DNA from: Bacteroidales bacterium
Lineage (GTDB): Bacteria > Bacteroidota > Bacteroidia > Bacteroidales > JAADGE01
Assembly: GCA_029934265.1 (NCBI GenBank)
Contig: JAOZMN010000041.1
Span: 7,258-13,869 of the forward strand
Length of the DNA: 6,612 nt
Reading direction: 5' to 3'
Shown here: positions 1 through 5,472 of the stretch, piece by piece
How the letters are laid out: every line of letters starts with the position of its first letter
Numbering within the stretch: position 1 is the first letter of the stretch
The notes under the pieces: generated by a model
Seen by the model: the letters and a program-made list of their open reading frames with translations, nothing else
What the model was told of the DNA's origin: nothing
The model's database searches: none
Made by a program: the position numbers and the translations under genes

Positions 1-1
1 G

Positions 2-316
2 AATAATACAAATTCCATAGTGAGAAAAACGGATTATATTGTAGAGAAATTAAATTTGAATTACCGATATTTATCAAAACTTTTTTCAAAATACGAAGCC
101 GTTACACTTGAAAAATATATTATTTTGAATAAAATGGAAAAAGTAAAAGAACTTATTGATAATGAAGAATATACTTTAAGTGAAATTTCATATATTATGG
201 ACTACGGAAGCGTTCAGTATCTTTCGCAACAATTCAAAAAAGAAACAGGAATGTCAGTAACCGAATATAAACAAAGCGACAAAAAAAGCAGAAAATCTTT
301 GGAAGAACTTTATTAA
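2..316 (+). CDS. AraC-family transcriptional regulator, C-terminal part (5'-truncated)
   Basis: This is the DNA-binding end of an AraC/XylS-family regulator. It holds two helix-turn-helix units. The first (about nt 35-150) includes YIVEKLNLNYRYLSKLFS; the second (about nt 165-285) includes LSEISYIMDYGSVQYLSQQF and then KKETGMSVTEYK, which match the family signature. The reading frame is open to the left window edge (codons NNTNSIV precede the GTG at 20). That GTG is therefore probably an internal valine codon, and the gene begins outside the window. It resembles the short (about 190 aa) Bacteroidetes AraC-like proteins that lack a large sugar-binding domain, but the N-terminus cannot be seen. 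The gene ends 37 nt before the PqqD-like gene on the same strand, so it may be co-transcribed with that cassette or control it; this is inference. Family assignment is firm; the ligand and targets are unknown. Confidence 0.87.
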   Translation, partial: NNTNSIVRKTDYIVEKLNLNYRYLSKLFSKYEAVTLEKYIILNKMEKVKELIDNEEYTLSEISYIMDYGSVQYLSQQFKKETGMSVTEYKQSDKKSRKSLEELY

Positions 317-333
317 TTTGATATACAAAAATA

Positions 334-343
334 AACTTCAAAA
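334..343 (+). repeat. Intergenic 10-mer AACTTCAAAA, copy 1
   Basis: The 10-mer AACTTCAAAA lies in the gap before the PqqD-like gene. It recurs before the decarboxylase (1799-1808) and in the trxB promoter region (5311-5320). In the first two places it sits within about 12 nt of the start codon. It may be only a common A-rich intergenic word; no function is established. Confidence 0.35.
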
Positions 344-353
344 CTTATAAACC

Positions 354-593
354 ATGAAAATAAATAAAAATATTGCAATAAGCGAATCCGGTTTTGTTTT
401 CGATGCCGGTACAGGCGACACGTTTTCGTTGAACGAAACGGGAAGAGAAATTTTAACACAACTTAAAGAAGGTAAAACCGAAGCGGAAATAAAAAAAAAT
501 ATAACCGATAAATATGATGTTCCGCCGGGTATTTACGAGCATAATTTTCACGATTTTGAAAATATCTTAAGAAAATATAATTTATTGGAGTAG
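354..593 (+). CDS. PqqD-like small protein (possible peptide/substrate-recognition partner)
   Basis: A 79-aa protein with the PqqD fold pattern. An N-terminal beta hairpin (residues 5-26; FVFDAGTGDTFSLN) is followed by a helix with the family-typical N-x-x-G-x-x-I (residues 27-33), then LKEGKTEAEIKKNI, then a C-terminal helix (about 62-79) ending in the usual leucine-rich LRKYNLLE. The length fits the family (about 75-95 aa). PqqD proteins normally bind a precursor peptide and present it to a modifying enzyme, classically the radical SAM protein PqqE. No radical SAM gene is present here; the next genes encode an ATP-grasp ligase and a PLP decarboxylase. No DSL-type serine for a phosphopantetheine arm is seen, so it does not look like an acyl carrier protein. 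The ATG at 354 is preceded by an A-rich tract without Shine-Dalgarno. Fold assignment is fairly sure; the partner and peptide are unknown. Confidence 0.82.
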   Translation: MKINKNIAISESGFVFDAGTGDTFSLNETGREILTQLKEGKTEAEIKKNITDKYDVPPGIYEHNFHDFENILRKYNLLE

Positions 594-688
594 TAAGTAC
601 CCAAGCATAATTTTTTCCGTATTAACTTTTACATAATAATCATATTATAAATACGGTTTATCCCATAAAACAGGTCGAAGACTTTAAA
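594..688 (+). repeat. Structured leader element, copy 1 (upstream of ATP-grasp gene)
   Basis: This non-coding stretch begins directly after the TAG stop of the PqqD-like gene and ends about 10 nt before the ATP-grasp ATG. In order it shows TAAGTACC (594-601), a 7-bp stem CCGTATT/AATACGG (617-623 with 650-656) and, inside it, a 6-bp hairpin ATAATA-ATCA-TATTAT (633-648). A box TTTATCCCATAAAAC follows (657-671), then a hairpin AGGTC-GAA-GACTT (672-684, one G-U pair). The same elements recur in the same order and orientation before trxB (5344-5454). Seen: two related copies with conserved, partly compensated stems. Inferred: a cis-acting leader RNA, or a dispersed palindromic repeat of REP/MITE type. 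I cannot match it to a named RNA family. Confidence 0.6.
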
Positions 689-697
689 CATAAAAAG

Positions 698-1741
698 ATG
701 AAACCAAAATATACAATAGCAGTAACAGGCTTAAACAATACTGATAATCCCGGTCCCGGCGTACCTGTAATAAGAGCTTTGCGAGAAGCAAAATCTTTTG
801 ATGTCCGTATTATCGGGCTTGCTTACGAAAACTTGGAGCCCGGAATTTATATGGATAACGTAAGCGATAAAGTTTATCAAATTCCTTATCCGTCAAGCGG
901 AAAAGACATCGTTTTGGAACGAATAAAATACATAAATTCCAAAGAAAATATCAATGTTTTGATACCGAATTTCGATGCAGAACTTTTTACTTTCATGAAA
1001 GCCGAAAAAGAACTTGCGGATATGGGCATAGCAACTTTTTTGCCGACAGTAAAGCAATTTGAAGAGCGTCATAAATCGGTACTTTCCGAATACGGCGAAA
1101 AATACGGATTAGATATTCCTAAAAGCAAAGCAATTACAAGTTTATCGGATATTAACCGACTTTCGGAAGATTTTGAATATCCGGTTTTGGTAAAAGGCAA
1201 ATTTTACGATGCTTACATTGCTTACAATCCTATGCAGGTTACAGGATATTTCAATAAAATATCTGCTCAATGGGGAGTTCCGATAATTATTCAAGAATTT
1301 GTAAAAGGAACGGAAGTAAATGTTGTTGCACTCGGCGACGGTAAAGGAAATACCATAGGTGCAGTCCCGATGCGAAAACAATATATTACCGACAAAGGTA
1401 AAGCATGGGGTGGAATTACTTTAAATGATGAAAAATTGATAAAAATAACTCATGATTTAATCGCTAAAACCGAGTGGAGAGGAGGAATGGAGCTTGAAAT
1501 AATTAAAACCTCCGATAATAAATATTATGTTATCGAAATAAATCCAAGAATACCGGCTTGGGTCTATCTTGCCGTCGGGGCAGGACAAAATTTGCCGGAA
1601 GCTCTTATAAATCTCGCACTTAATAAAAAAGTCGAACCATTTAAAACATACGATTTCGGTAAAATGTTTATTCGATATTCTTATGATATGATTGGAGATA
1701 TTTCACAATTTGAACAAATATCAATAAAAGGAGAAATTTAA
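698..1741 (+). CDS. ATP-grasp ligase, CarB/PylC-like
   Basis: A 347-aa cytosolic ATP-grasp enzyme. The N-terminal pre-ATP-grasp domain (about 1-115) begins with a beta strand and glycine-rich loop (IAVTGLNNTDNPGPGVPVIRAL). The ATP-grasp fold follows: a candidate ATP-binding lysine in YPVLVKGKF (about K166/K168), the adenine-side segment IIIQEFVKGTEVNVVAL (about 196-212), and metal-binding acidic residues in GGMELEIIK (about E265/E267) and VIEINPR (E280, N282). Family enzymes activate a carboxylate as an acyl phosphate and couple it to an amine or thiol. The substrates here are unknown; pairing with a fold-III decarboxylase suggests amino acid ligation. The ATG at 698 puts the first strand right at the N-terminus, as expected. 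The decarboxylase gene follows after 69 nt and is probably in the same transcript. The leader upstream is the repeated element shared with trxB. The protein is too short to be a carbamoyl-phosphate synthase large subunit, and carboxylase-associated domains are absent. Confidence 0.88.
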   Translation: MKPKYTIAVTGLNNTDNPGPGVPVIRALREAKSFDVRIIGLAYENLEPGIYMDNVSDKVYQIPYPSSGKDIVLERIKYINSKENINVLIPNFDAELFTFMKAEKELADMGIATFLPTVKQFEERHKSVLSEYGEKYGLDIPKSKAITSLSDINRLSEDFEYPVLVKGKFYDAYIAYNPMQVTGYFNKISAQWGVPIIIQEFVKGTEVNVVALGDGKGNTIGAVPMRKQYITDKGKAWGGITLNDEKLIKITHDLIAKTEWRGGMELEIIKTSDNKYYVIEINPRIPAWVYLAVGAGQNLPEALINLALNKKVEPFKTYDFGKMFIRYSYDMIGDISQFEQISIKGEI

Positions 1742-1774
1742 ACAATGTACAAATTACAATGAACAATGAGCAAA

Positions 1775-1799
1775 TTTGAAAAATCATAGATTTTTCAAA
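1775..1799 (+). repeat. Perfect 11-bp inverted repeat between ATP-grasp and decarboxylase genes
   Basis: TTTGAAAAATC (1775-1785) and GATTTTTCAAA (1789-1799) are exact reverse complements separated by ATA. The hairpin ends 11 nt before the decarboxylase ATG and has no following U-run, so it is not a standard intrinsic terminator. It could modulate translation or message stability within the operon, or be a protein-binding site. Its right arm runs into the intergenic word AACTTCAAAA. The stem is A+T-rich, so stability would be modest. Confidence 0.5.
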
Positions 1800-1808
1800 A
1801 CTTCAAAA
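1779..1808 (+). repeat. Intergenic repeat AAAAATCATA...ACTTCAAAA, copy a
   Basis: AAAAATCATA (1779-1788), an ATTT-rich stretch and AACTTCAAAA (1799-1808) lie just before the decarboxylase start. The same two words occur in the same order at 5286-5320, upstream of trxB. The two spacers differ in length but both are made of T-runs and CAAAA units. It overlaps the inverted repeat at 1775-1799. Either a degenerate dispersed repeat typical of A+T-rich gaps or a shared regulatory region. Confidence 0.35.
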
Positions 1809-1810
1809 CC

Positions 1811-3163
1811 ATGGCAAAACTAAAATACGAAAGACCGATAATAAATAAAATAAATGCCGGAGTTACGGATAAATTCGGAATGACACCCGGCGTGCCGATA
1901 ATAGAGAAAATAGACGGAGTAGCCGTAAAAGAACTTATAAAAGATTACGGTTCGCCTGTTTTTGTAATTTCCGAAAAAACAATTCGTGATACTTATAAAG
2001 AAGCAAAACTTGCTTTTACAACACGATATCCGAAAGTTCAATTTGCGTGGTCGTACAAAACCAATTATTTGAATTCTGTTTGCCAAGTGTTTCACAGTGA
2101 GGGTTCTTGGGCAGAAGTCGTTTCAGGTTTTGAATACGACAAAGCAAGAGAAAATGGAATTTCAGGCAATAAAATAATATTTAACGGTCCGCACAAAAGC
2201 AAAGAAGACTTAACAAAAGCAATAAAAAACGGCTCGTACATACATATCGACCATTTTGATGAACTTTATACAATTATCGAACTTTCGCAAACTATGGAAG
2301 AACGTCCCAAAGTAGCGATACGAGTAAATATGGACACCGGAATTTATCCTCGTTGGGACAGATTCGGTTTCAATTACGAAAACGGCGAAGCATGGAACGC
2401 ACTCAAGAGAATAATGATAAGCGAAAAACTTGACCTTGTCGGTTTGCATACACACATCGGAACATATATAATGACCCCTGACGCTTACGGTGTGGCAGCA
2501 GGAAAACTTGCCTCACTTGCAGTAGAACTCGACCGAAAATATAATCATAATATAAAATATATTGATATGGGAGGAGGTTTTGCTTCCAAAAATACGCTTA
2601 AAGGAGCATATTTGCCCGGAAAAGATACCTGTCCGACTTTTGACCAATATGCAGATGCAATCGCAAATGCACTTATCAATTCGCAAATAAATCCGCAAAA
2701 AATGCCGACTTTGTTTCTCGAAACAGGAAGAGCATTAATCGACGATGCCGGATATATACTCGGTTCAGTCCTTGCCAACAAACGACTTGCGGACGGCAGA
2801 CGTTCAATGATTATTGATTTGGGAGTAAATATGCTTTTTACTTCTTTCTGGTACGAACACGAAATTTATCCTGCTCAAAATGCCGGTAAAATCGGCGAAG
2901 ACACCACAATTTACGGTCCTTTGTGTATGAATATAGATGTAATTAGAGCCGCAATAAAATTTCCGCCTATGGAAAAAGGAGAACACATAGTACTCAAAAG
3001 GGTAGGGGCTTACAACGTTACCCAATGGATGCAGTTTATAACTTTACGTCCCAAAGTCGTAATGATAGATACAGAGGGTAAAGTACACATTATCAGAGAG
3101 AATGAAACCAACGAAACAATAACTTCTTTGGAAAGAGTACCGAAACATTTAAAACTTAAATAA
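1811..3163 (+). CDS. Fold-III PLP-dependent decarboxylase, diaminopimelate decarboxylase-like with altered substrate site
   Basis: A 450-aa PLP enzyme with an alanine-racemase-type barrel and a C-terminal beta domain. Expected catalytic features are present: PLP lysine K83 (FAWSYKTN), H215 in LHTHIG, phosphate-binding GGG at 254-256, E304 and R307 in ETGRAL, and catalytic cysteine C372 in GPLCMNID. Substrate-site differences from true LysA: the usual CESGD is CMNID (Glu to Met at 373). The arginine of the R-P-x-L-Y motif aligns with T344 in FTSFWYEHEIYP. The C-terminal GAYG-x-S motif reads GAYNVTQWMQF (399-409). In LysA the missing Glu and Arg contact the distal amino-acid end of diaminopimelate, so meso-DAP is an unlikely substrate. 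The family decarboxylates alpha-amino acids; BtrK of butirosin synthesis, which works after the ATP-grasp ligase BtrJ, is a precedent for the ligase/decarboxylase pairing. The N-terminus carries an extra 25 or so residues before the usual start of the domain. Superfamily is sure; substrate is unknown. Confidence 0.9.
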   Translation: MAKLKYERPIINKINAGVTDKFGMTPGVPIIEKIDGVAVKELIKDYGSPVFVISEKTIRDTYKEAKLAFTTRYPKVQFAWSYKTNYLNSVCQVFHSEGSWAEVVSGFEYDKARENGISGNKIIFNGPHKSKEDLTKAIKNGSYIHIDHFDELYTIIELSQTMEERPKVAIRVNMDTGIYPRWDRFGFNYENGEAWNALKRIMISEKLDLVGLHTHIGTYIMTPDAYGVAAGKLASLAVELDRKYNHNIKYIDMGGGFASKNTLKGAYLPGKDTCPTFDQYADAIANALINSQINPQKMPTLFLETGRALIDDAGYILGSVLANKRLADGRRSMIIDLGVNMLFTSFWYEHEIYPAQNAGKIGEDTTIYGPLCMNIDVIRAAIKFPPMEKGEHIVLKRVGAYNVTQWMQFITLRPKVVMIDTEGKVHIIRENETNETITSLERVPKHLKLK

Positions 3164-3168
3164 AATTA

Positions 3169-3188
3169 ACACCTGCAAGTGTCTTTTT
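3169..3188 (+). terminator. Weak terminator-like hairpin after the decarboxylase
   Basis: ACAC (3169-3172) and GTGT (3179-3182) can pair around a CTGCAA loop and are followed by CTTTTT. The position, 5 nt after the stop codon, fits termination of the ATP-grasp/decarboxylase transcript. Four base pairs is short, so this is a weak call; the larger inverted repeat at 3203-3276 may do the job instead. Confidence 0.3.
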
Positions 3189-3202
3189 CTGACTTTACAG
3201 TG

Positions 3203-3276
3203 TTTACTTTTATTTTCTTTAAAAAACTTTTTCGTATATGCAGATAATCAGGAAAGTTTTTTTAGATAAAAGTAAA
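3203..3276 (+). repeat. Long interrupted inverted repeat in the decarboxylase-kinase gap
   Basis: Outer arms TTTACTTTTAT (3203-3213) and ATAAAAGTAAA (3266-3276) are exact reverse complements. Inner arms AAAAAACTTT (3221-3230) and AAAGTTTTTT (3253-3262) are also exact, around a 22-nt loop. The right arm ends 11 nt before the sigma-54-like promoter. It could be a bidirectional terminator (T-runs lie inside the arms) or a dyad bound by an activator of the kinase gene. The rest of the gap (3164-3395) holds no gene that I can see. Confidence 0.5.
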
Positions 3277-3287
3277 AAACTTAATAA

Positions 3288-3305
3288 TTGGTACAACTAT
3301 TGCGA
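3288..3305 (+). promoter_or_regulatory. Sigma-54 (RpoN) type promoter for the hybrid kinase
   Basis: TTGGTACAACTATTGCGA matches the RpoN consensus TGGCAC-N5-TTGC at nearly every position. The GG dinucleotide (3290-3291) and GC dinucleotide (3302-3303) are exactly 10 nt apart, the spacing required for -24/-12 recognition. Transcription would start near 3315 and leave about 80 nt of leader before the ATG at 3396. If so, expression needs an ATP-driven enhancer-binding protein. No rpoN or activator gene is in the window. This site also argues against a TTG start at 3288 for the kinase. Confidence 0.6.
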
Positions 3306-3395
3306 ATGGTTTATTTGATTGTAGTTTTAGTGTCAAAAAGTCGAGGGCGATTCATAGTCATAATATGTCGATTTTCGATAAAATATATTGATAAT

Positions 3396-5276
3396 ATGAA
3401 AATAGTTTTAAACAACGTTTCGGAAAATATAAAAAAAATATTAACAGAAAATAAAACTCATTTTGTAGAAGTTAATAATATTTACTTGATAAAAAAAGTA
3501 ACAAGTAATGCCGATTTTGACCTGTTAATTACCGACATATCAGGTTTTGACAGAGAAATATTTTCGATAATAGAACACTGCACCATTCCCGTTGTTGCCG
3601 AAATAAATTATAATTCGACTTTGGAAGCAAAAACGGAAGCACAAGAAAAAGGAGCAGTTGCTTTTATCAATTCGGAAGCAGATAAGTTTGAACTTTTAAA
3701 TATAATAAAACTCGTTTTACAAGCCGACAAAGAACTTATTTTTGAGAACACGATTATCGACATGATTTCAAGCCCGGTTTTTATTAAAGATAAAAACTTA
3801 AATTTTATTGCCTGTAATGAAACTTTTTGCACCCGTCTCGGGAAAACAAAAGATGAATTAATCGGTAAAAAATCCAAAAATATACTTACAAAAAACAGAG
3901 CAAATATTAACGAACAGATTGATTCTATTGTAATAGAAACCGGAGAGAAACGAGAGTATGAAAGCATATTAAAATACTCGGACGATACAGCACATAATGT
4001 AATTGTAAATAAATCGCCTTTTTATAATTCAAATAACGAAATTGTCGGAATTATCGGAGTTATCACGGATATTACTCAGCAAAAAAAATACGAAAAAGAA
4101 TTAGAGAAAGCAAAAGAAAACGCAGAGCAAGCCGATACGATGAAAACTTCTTTTTTATCGAATATGTCGCATGAAATAAGAACCCCGATGAATGCCATTG
4201 TCGGATTTTCACAACTTTTATCGACACCGAACCTTACCGAAGAAAAAAAACTTATCTATATAGAACAAGTAAACCAAAATGCAGACCAACTTCTGAAACT
4301 TATTGACGATATTATTGAAGTTTCCAGACTCGAATCCGGTAAGATAAAAATAAACAAAGAGCCGTGCTTTATTAACAAAATACTTTCAGACATTAAGTAT
4401 TCATTTGAAACACACAAAGCAAGACTTGGTAAAAATCATATAGAACTAATTGTAAATGCTGAAATTAAAGATGATAATTTTACTATCGTAACAGACCCTT
4501 TCCGAATTAATCAAATTTTTACTAATTTGATAGCCAATGCCTTGAAATTCACAGAAGAGGGCAGTGTTGAATTTGGATATACTTGTAAAAAAATAGGTGT
4601 TGATGAATTTCTTGAATTTTACGTAAAAGATACCGGACTTGGCATAAAAAGCGAAAAATTAGTATATATTTTCGACAGATTTTCAAAAATACCGGCATCA
4701 AAAACAAAACTTTACGGAGGAACAGGACTTGGTTTATCAATATCGAAAGGACTTACGGAAATGCTCGGAGGTATTATTGCTGTAGATTCCGAAGAAAACA
4801 GAGGAACTACATTCCGTTTTTCAATTCCGAGCGAAATTTATGAAAATACGAAATCTGATAATATAATTATTCCCGATAAAGATGATTTTGAAGAAATAAT
4901 ACCTACTCACAATTGGAGCAATAAAAATATTCTTATTGTAGAAGATGAAGAGATGAATTATTTGTTTATCAGAGAGATACTTCGGGAAAGTAATGCAAAT
5001 ATTATTTGGAAAAACAACGGTAAAAAAGCATTTGATGAAGTAAAAACGAATAAAAATATAGACATTATCCTTATGGACGTAAAAATGCCTGTCATGGACG
5101 GATATACTGCAACTGAGGAGATAAAAAAAATACGTCCCGAAATTCCGATAATAATTCAATCTGCTTACGCAATGCCGGACGAAAAAGAAAAAGGTTTTCA
5201 AGCCGGTTGTGATGAATATCTCGAAAAACCGATAAAAAAAGATATTTTATTAAAGGTATTATCGGATTTTTTGTAA
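3396..5276 (+). CDS. Soluble hybrid histidine kinase (degenerate receiver-PAS-HisKA-HATPase-receiver)
   Basis: A 626-aa hybrid sensor kinase without membrane segments, so probably cytoplasmic. Residues 1-110 resemble a receiver domain: LLITDIS keeps an aspartate (D47), but the acidic pair is NN, the Ser/Thr is Ala (VVAEI) and the Lys is absent (AFINSEAD). This domain is probably not phosphorylated normally. A PAS domain (about 116-228) ends in the typical GVITDITQQK and a short coiled coil (229-250). HisKA has SHEIRTPMN with phospho-accepting H259. HATPase boxes are N377/N381 (NLIANALKF), DTGLG (412-416), FDRFSK (426-431) and GGTGLGLSIS (441-450). The C-terminal receiver is intact: E516/D517, phospho-accepting D561 (LMDVKMPVMDG), S589 and K611 (EKP). 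No output domain is present, so phosphate likely passes to another protein. ATG 3396 is chosen because upstream codons overlap the sigma-54 promoter and give a non-homologous stretch. The signal sensed by PAS is unknown. Confidence 0.9.
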   Translation: MKIVLNNVSENIKKILTENKTHFVEVNNIYLIKKVTSNADFDLLITDISGFDREIFSIIEHCTIPVVAEINYNSTLEAKTEAQEKGAVAFINSEADKFELLNIIKLVLQADKELIFENTIIDMISSPVFIKDKNLNFIACNETFCTRLGKTKDELIGKKSKNILTKNRANINEQIDSIVIETGEKREYESILKYSDDTAHNVIVNKSPFYNSNNEIVGIIGVITDITQQKKYEKELEKAKENAEQADTMKTSFLSNMSHEIRTPMNAIVGFSQLLSTPNLTEEKKLIYIEQVNQNADQLLKLIDDIIEVSRLESGKIKINKEPCFINKILSDIKYSFETHKARLGKNHIELIVNAEIKDDNFTIVTDPFRINQIFTNLIANALKFTEEGSVEFGYTCKKIGVDEFLEFYVKDTGLGIKSEKLVYIFDRFSKIPASKTKLYGGTGLGLSISKGLTEMLGGIIAVDSEENRGTTFRFSIPSEIYENTKSDNIIIPDKDDFEEIIPTHNWSNKNILIVEDEEMNYLFIREILRESNANIIWKNNGKKAFDEVKTNKNIDIILMDVKMPVMDGYTATEEIKKIRPEIPIIIQSAYAMPDEKEKGFQAGCDEYLEKPIKKDILLKVLSDFL

Positions 5277-5285
5277 AACCGGTTA

Positions 5286-5320
5286 AAAAATCATAATTTC
5301 AAAATTTCACAACTTCAAAA
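5286..5320 (+). repeat. Intergenic repeat AAAAATCATA...AACTTCAAAA, copy b
   Basis: AAAAATCATA (5286-5295) and AACTTCAAAA (5311-5320) repeat in the order found before the decarboxylase (1779-1808). A 10-bp direct repeat TTCAAAATTT also occurs at 5298-5307 and 5314-5323, with a 16-bp period. The segment overlaps the proposed trxB promoter, so it might be an operator, or simply low-complexity intergenic sequence. GATTTTTT/AAAAAATC (5265-5272 with 5285-5292) could form a weak hairpin across the kinase stop codon. Confidence 0.35.
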
Positions 5321-5335
5321 TTTAATATATATTTG
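5305..5335 (+). promoter_or_regulatory. Bacteroidetes-type promoter for trxB
   Basis: TATATTTG (5328-5335) matches the Bacteroidetes -7 consensus TAnnTTTG exactly. It is preceded after 19 nt by TTTC (5305-5308), one base from the -33 consensus TTTG. Transcription would start around 5342, so that the whole repeated leader element lies in the 5' untranslated region of trxB. Primary-sigma promoters of this phylum are known to have this form; use in vivo is inferred. Confidence 0.5.
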
Positions 5336-5343
5336 CAAATAAA

Positions 5344-5454
5344 TTTTAAGTACCATAGTATAAATTTTCCCGTATAAGTATTTGTATAATAGTCATATTA
5401 TCAATATATTACAAATGCGGTTTTACCCCATTAAATAGGTCGGAGACCTTAAAA
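5344..5454 (+). repeat. Structured leader element, copy 2 (upstream of trxB)
   Basis: Same architecture as the leader at 594-688. TAAGTACC (5347-5354) comes first. CCGT (5370-5373) then pairs with GCGG (5417-5420), extended by ATTTGTA/TACAAAT (5380-5386 with 5410-5416). The inner hairpin ATAATA-GTCA-TATTAT (5386-5401) differs from copy 1 at one loop base only. TTTTACCCCATTAAAT (5421-5436) and a perfect hairpin AGGTC-GGA-GACCT (5437-5449) follow. TTTTAAG (5344-5350) and CTTAAAA (5448-5454) form short terminal inverted repeats in this copy. The ATG of trxB is 18 nt beyond. The outer stem is kept by different bases in the two copies (A-T here G-T; C for T in the last hairpin), as expected for selected RNA structure, although two copies cannot prove it. 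Confidence 0.6.
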
Positions 5455-5472
5455 ATTAAAATAATTGAAGAT

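Noticed and set aside
20..22. GTG as the start of a 98-aa AraC protein
   Set aside because: The frame is open upstream to the window edge and the preceding residues fit the family, so the gene is more likely truncated by the window.
354..593. Reading the 79-aa protein as an acyl or peptidyl carrier protein
   Set aside because: No DSL-like serine at the end of a helix II; the hairpin-then-helix pattern and C-terminal motif fit PqqD better.
1742..1774. Degenerate AAT/ACAATG tandem words as a CRISPR or tandem repeat array
   Set aside because: The units are short, irregular and without spacers of constant length; ordinary A+T-rich intergenic sequence.
1811..3163. Calling the decarboxylase lysA
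   Set aside because: Two substrate-binding residues of diaminopimelate decarboxylase are replaced and the neighbours are not lysine-pathway genes.
3288..3395. Upstream in-frame extension of the kinase starting at a TTG (36 extra residues)
   Set aside because: It overlaps the sigma-54 promoter and would start before the predicted transcript start. The ATG at 3396 begins a normal first beta strand (MKIVLNN).
4821..5201. Antisense open frame of 126 codons inside the kinase receiver region
   Set aside because: Low-complexity Phe/Ile-rich translation typical of the complement of an A-rich gene; no start context and no family resemblance.
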